Source of the DNA: Methyloversatilis thermotolerans
GTDB taxonomy: Bacteria > Pseudomonadota > Gammaproteobacteria > Burkholderiales > Rhodocyclaceae
Length of the DNA stretch: 64,000 nt
Assembly (NCBI RefSeq): GCF_000372885.1
Contig: NZ_KB889967.1
Span: 1,608,655 to 1,672,654 of the forward strand
Reading direction: 5' to 3'
The notes below the pieces were generated by a model, which searched no databases, was not told the origin of the DNA, and worked only from the letters and a program-made list of their open reading frames with translations. The position numbers were made by a program, and so were the translations under genes. Below, one piece after another: positions 61,050 through 64,000 of the stretch. How positions within the stretch are numbered: the first letter of the stretch is position 1; the number at the start of each line of letters is the position of its first letter.

Positions 61050-61853
61050 TCAGGCCGCGTGCTGCAATGCGCCGCGCAACAGTCCGCGTATCGTGGCCGG
61101 TTCGAAGGGTTTGTCGCAGATGCCGGACACACCGGCCTGTTCGACCGCGGCCAGACGCCCCATGTCGGATTCGCTGGTCACCATCAGGATGGGCACCGAC
61201 GCCTGCCAGCTCTGACCGCGCACGTATTCGACCAGGGCGCGTCCATCCATTTCCGGCATGTTGTAGTCGGTCACCACCAGATCGAACATGGTCTGTTCGA
61301 GCAGGCTGACTGCCTCGCGACCATTGCCCGCCTCGACGATATTGCTCAGTCCGAGATTGGTCAGTACGCGGCGCATGAAGCGCCGGGCGTTCGGACTGTC
61401 GTCCACCAGCAGCACGCGCAGGGCTTCGTAGTCAATGTCGTCATCGTTGGCCGCCTGTTCGTCGGCAAGATAATCCAGCGTAGCGGTGAGCACGCGCTGC
61501 AACTGGGCGCCGGAGAAAGGCTTGGGCAGGATGCCGCAGACACCGGACTGGCGCACCTCGTCCAGCGCCTGCGGACGGGTTTCGCTCGACACGAGCACGA
61601 AAGCTGTCTGCTGCAGCTCGGGCGTGGCGCGCATGGCCTTCACCAGCGCCGTGCCATCGCCATCCGGCAGATAGAGCGCGCTGATCACGACATCCGGCCG
61701 GTGCCACTGCATCGCTTCGAGCGCCGCCTGCATCGTTTCCGCTTCACGGATATGGATGATGCCCGCCGTGGTCACCCGCTCGCGGATGATTTTCATCTGG
61801 ACCGGGGAAGGTTCGACCAGCAGGACGTCGAGCTGAAAGAAATTGGCGGACAT
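61050..61853 (-). CDS. Tandem-receiver response regulator, first receiver degenerate
   Basis: 267-aa protein with two CheY-like domains and no output domain. The second receiver (about residues 140-265) is intact: RVLLVDDSPNARRFM, LVVTDYNMPEMDG with phospho-Asp, MVTSESD and CDKPFE. The first has lost key residues: LLVEPSPVQ replaces the Asp pair, and VISALYLPDGDG has Ala where phospho-Asp should be, although CGILPKPFS keeps Lys. Thus only the second domain should be phosphorylated. It is not adjacent to a histidine kinase in the window. Confidence 0.88.
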   Translation of the reverse strand: MSANFFQLDVLLVEPSPVQMKIIRERVTTAGIIHIREAETMQAALEAMQWHRPDVVISALYLPDGDGTALVKAMRATPELQQTAFVLVSSETRPQALDEVRQSGVCGILPKPFSGAQLQRVLTATLDYLADEQAANDDDIDYEALRVLLVDDSPNARRFMRRVLTNLGLSNIVEAGNGREAVSLLEQTMFDLVVTDYNMPEMDGRALVEYVRGQSWQASVPILMVTSESDMGRLAAVEQAGVSGICDKPFEPATIRGLLRGALQHAA

Positions 61854-61950
61854 GGCATCTACCGGGATAAGGGATACAGGCGTTTACGGCAGGAATGCAC
61901 TGCAACATGAATCCGGCCAAGCTGCGGGCCGCGAACGGCGCGATGCCTGC

Positions 61951-62155
61951 CGTAGGAGCGAGCACCGCTCGCCCCCCTCCCGAACGAAGCCTGCGGCCCG
62001 CCCACCCCGCATCGCGGCCAGAGGCCGCTCCCACGACAGCGCGCCCTGCCCGCGAGCGGAGCCGGGTTTGCGTAGGAGCGGGCTTGCCCGCGATTGCAGC
62101 GTCGAACGAAGCCCGCGGCCAGCCTGCGCCGCATCGCGACCTGCGGTCGCTCCTG
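61951..62155. repeat. REP/BIME-type palindromic repeat cluster
   Basis: Four REP-like units in alternating orientation: GTAGGAGCGAGCACCGCTCG at 61952-61972, ATCGCGGCCAGAGGCCGCTC at 62011-62034 (inverted), GTAGGAGCGGGCTTGCCCGC at 62072-62099, ATCGCGACCTGCGGTCGCTC at 62133-62155 (inverted). Units 1-2 and 3-4 form two copies of a composite, each with a similar spacer (CGAACGAAGC). This is the arrangement of BIMEs mobilised by RayT-like transposases. No rayT gene is seen here. Confidence 0.8.
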
Positions 62156-62182
62156 CGAAAGCGCGCCGGCATCGGCCGGGCG

Positions 62183-62210
62183 AAAAAAAACCCGCACGGT
62201 GTGCGGGCCT
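62183..62210 (-). terminator. Rho-independent terminator of acnB
   Basis: On the minus strand, CCCGCAC-ACC-GTGCGGG (stem 62191-62207) is followed by TTTTTTTT (62190-62183). It lies 68 bases beyond the acnB stop, in the correct orientation. Confidence 0.92.
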
Positions 62211-62277
62211 TCTCCGGCCTCCGGCGGCAACCGGCATATCCGGGGCCGCGAACGGCGCCGGCATGCCGGCAATCGGC

Positions 62278-64000
62278 TCAGACGGTCACTTCCTTCGCGG
62301 TATCGACATACTCCTCGATCTGGTCGAAGTTCATGTACTTGTAGATCTTGTCGGCATTCTGCGTCACGACGCCGATTTCCGCCATGTATTCCTCGGCGGT
62401 CGGGATGCGGCCCAGCTTGGAGCACACCGCGGCCAGTTCGGCCGAGCCCAGAAACACATGGGTGTTCTTGCCCAGACGGTTCGGGAAGTTGCGGGTCGAG
62501 GTCGACATGCAGGTGCTGCCTTCCTTGATCTGCGCCTGATTGCCCATGCACAGCGAGCAGCCGGGCATTTCCATGCGGGCACCGGCACCGCCCAGGGTGG
62601 CGTAATAGCCTTCCTTGGTCAGTTCCGACGCGTCCATCTTGGTCGGCGGCGCGATCCACAGGCGCACCGGAATGTCCTTCTTGCCTTCCAGTATCTTGCC
62701 GGCGGCACGGAAGTGGCCGATATTGGTCATGCACGAGCCGACGAACACCTCGTCGATCTTCGTGCCGCTGACTTCCGACATGAACCTGGCGTCGTCCGGA
62801 TCGTTCGGGCAGCAGACGATGGGTTCCTTGATGTCGTTCAGATCGATCTCGATCACGGCCGCGTATTCAGCGTCGGCATCCGCTTCCAGCAACTGCGGAT
62901 CGGCCAGCCAGGCTTCGACCGACTTGATGCGGCGCTCCAGCGTGCGGGCGTCCTGGTAGCCGTTGGCGATCATGTTCTTCATCAGCACGATGTTGGAACG
63001 CAGGTACTCCTGCACCGGCTCCTTGTTCAGCTTGATCGTGCAGCCGGCGGCCGAACGTTCGGCCGACGCATCCGACAGTTCGAAGGCCTGTTCGACCTTC
63101 AGGTCGGGCAGACCTTCGATTTCGAGAATGCGGCCGGAGAACACGTTCTTCTTGCCCTGCTTGGCCACGGTCAGCAGACCGGCCTTGATCGCGTACAGCG
63201 GAATCGCATGCACCAGATCGCGCAGCGTGACACCCGGCTGCATCGTGCCCTTGAAGCGCACCAGCACCGATTCCGGCATGTCCAGCGGCATCACGCCAGT
63301 GGCGGCGCCGAAGGCGACCAGACCGGAACCGGCCGGGAAGGAAATGCCGATCGGGAAGCGGGTGTGCGAGTCGCCACCGGTACCGACCGTATCCGGAAGC
63401 AGCAGGCGGTTCAGCCAGGAGTGGATCACGCCGTCGCCCGGACGCAGCGCAACGCCGCCGCGGTTCGAGATGAAGGCGGGCAGTTCGCGGTGCATTTTCA
63501 CGTCCACCGGCTTCGGATAGGCGGCGGTGTGGCAGAAGGACTGCATGACCAGGTCGGCCGAGAAGCCGAGGCAGGCCAGATCCTTCAGTTCGTCGCGGGT
63601 CATCGGACCGGTGGTGTCCTGCGAGCCGACCGTGGTCATCTTCGGTTCGCAGTAGGTACCCGGGCGGATGCCTTTACCCTCGGGCAGGCCACAGGCGCGG
63701 CCGACCATTTTCTGCGCCAGCGTGTAGCCCTTGCCGGTATCGACCGGCGCCTTCGGCAGACGGAACAGCGTCGATGCCCCCAAGCCGAGGAAGTCGCGCG
63801 CCTTGGCGGTCAACGAGCGGCCGATGATGAGGTTGATGCGGCCGCCGGCGCGCACTTCGTCCAGCAGCACTTCGCTCTTGAGTGCGAATTCGGCGACCGT
63901 CTCGCCGTTACGGACGATCTTGCCGTCGTACGGCAGCACGTCGATCACGTCGCCCATTTCCAGCTTCGACACATCGACTTCGATAGGCAACGAGCCGGAG
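62278..64000 (-). CDS. acnB: Aconitate hydratase B, C-terminal part
   Basis: The gene runs off the right edge; about 574 of roughly 860 residues are present. The iron-sulfur ligands are visible: [20 protein letters not shown] and [14 protein letters not shown]. The TCA-cycle catalytic loops [20 protein letters not shown] and [20 protein letters not shown] match AcnB. The protein ends VDTAKEVTV. The internal ATG at 63990 is not the start. A terminator follows the stop. Confidence 0.97.
   Translation of the reverse strand, partial: SGSLPIEVDVSKLEMGDVIDVLPYDGKIVRNGETVAEFALKSEVLLDEVRAGGRINLIIGRSLTAKARDFLGLGASTLFRLPKAPVDTGKGYTLAQKMVGRACGLPEGKGIRPGTYCEPKMTTVGSQDTTGPMTRDELKDLACLGFSADLVMQSFCHTAAYPKPVDVKMHRELPAFISNRGGVALRPGDGVIHSWLNRLLLPDTVGTGGDSHTRFPIGISFPAGSGLVAFGAATGVMPLDMPESVLVRFKGTMQPGVTLRDLVHAIPLYAIKAGLLTVAKQGKKNVFSGRILEIEGLPDLKVEQAFELSDASAERSAAGCTIKLNKEPVQEYLRSNIVLMKNMIANGYQDARTLERRIKSVEAWLADPQLLEADADAEYAAVIEIDLNDIKEPIVCCPNDPDDARFMSEVSGTKIDEVFVGSCMTNIGHFRAAGKILEGKKDIPVRLWIAPPTKMDASELTKEGYYATLGGAGARMEMPGCSLCMGNQAQIKEGSTCMSTSTRNFPNRLGKNTHVFLGSAELAAVCSKLGRIPTAEEYMAEIGVVTQNADKIYKYMNFDQIEEYVDTAKEVTV

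Noticed and set aside
61951-62155. CRISPR array in the repeat-rich gap
   Set aside because: Units alternate in orientation, differ in sequence and are not evenly spaced; they match REP/BIME elements instead.

Overview
The window reads as chromosomal DNA from a high-GC, motile Gram-negative bacterium. It is most likely a betaproteobacterium, possibly of the Rhodocyclales/Methyloversatilis type, but that finer placement is only a guess. The support is the uniform high-GC codon use, AcnB, GreB, a DUF3567-type small protein, a PCu(A)C copper chaperone, and an outer-membrane L/P-ring flagellum beside an O-antigen-type ABC export cluster.

Left third (1-18.7 kb): cell-surface polysaccharide. The dTDP-rhamnose genes rfbB-rfbD-rfbA run leftwards off the edge. 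They are followed by an AsmA-like envelope protein, tRNA-Asn with a terminator, and a decayed IS3-family insertion. A tightly packed rightward operon (5.6-15.4 kb) then encodes a GT2 glycosyltransferase, a probable second glycosyltransferase, SAM methyltransferases, a DUF115/MptE-like protein, GT8-like enzymes, the two-part ABC exporter Wzm/Wzt, a CmcI-like methyltransferase and a sulfotransferase-like protein. A separate gene at 15.8-17.4 kb fuses the DUF115-like and GT8 modules. The set suggests a modified glycan made in the cytoplasm and exported through an ABC transporter. The Wzt ATPase and one GT8-like protein have lost hallmark residues.

Centre (18.7-53.8 kb): after an unknown gene and a TetR regulator comes one essentially complete flagellar system. 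The order is flgL...flgB (minus), flgA (plus), then a minus-strand run fliD-fliS-fliT-fliK-fliL-fliA-motA-motB-flgM-flgN-glucosaminidase, then fliE-fliF-fliG-fliH-fliI-fliJ, two flagellins (plus), and fliM-fliN-fliP-fliQ-fliR-flhB-flhA (minus). This is the block arrangement of the lateral, Flag-2/Laf-type flagellar loci, with its own sigma-28 (FliA), anti-sigma (FlgM) and stator. fliO, a LafK-type regulator, flhF/flhG and all chemotaxis genes are absent. FliM lacks the N-terminal CheY-binding motif, FlgJ is split into two genes, and a FliK-like protein of unknown role sits between the two flagellins.

Right end (54-64 kb): ordinary chromosomal genes. They are a copper chaperone with a DUF2946-like protein, greB, a DUF3567-like gene, an EEP-family phosphohydrolase, a sorbosone-dehydrogenase-like secreted enzyme, a class I DAHP synthase, an FMN-binding glutamate-synthase-like protein, and a tandem-receiver response regulator whose first receiver has lost its phospho-acceptor. 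A REP/BIME-type repeat cluster and a strong terminator follow, and the C-terminal two thirds of acnB run off the right edge.
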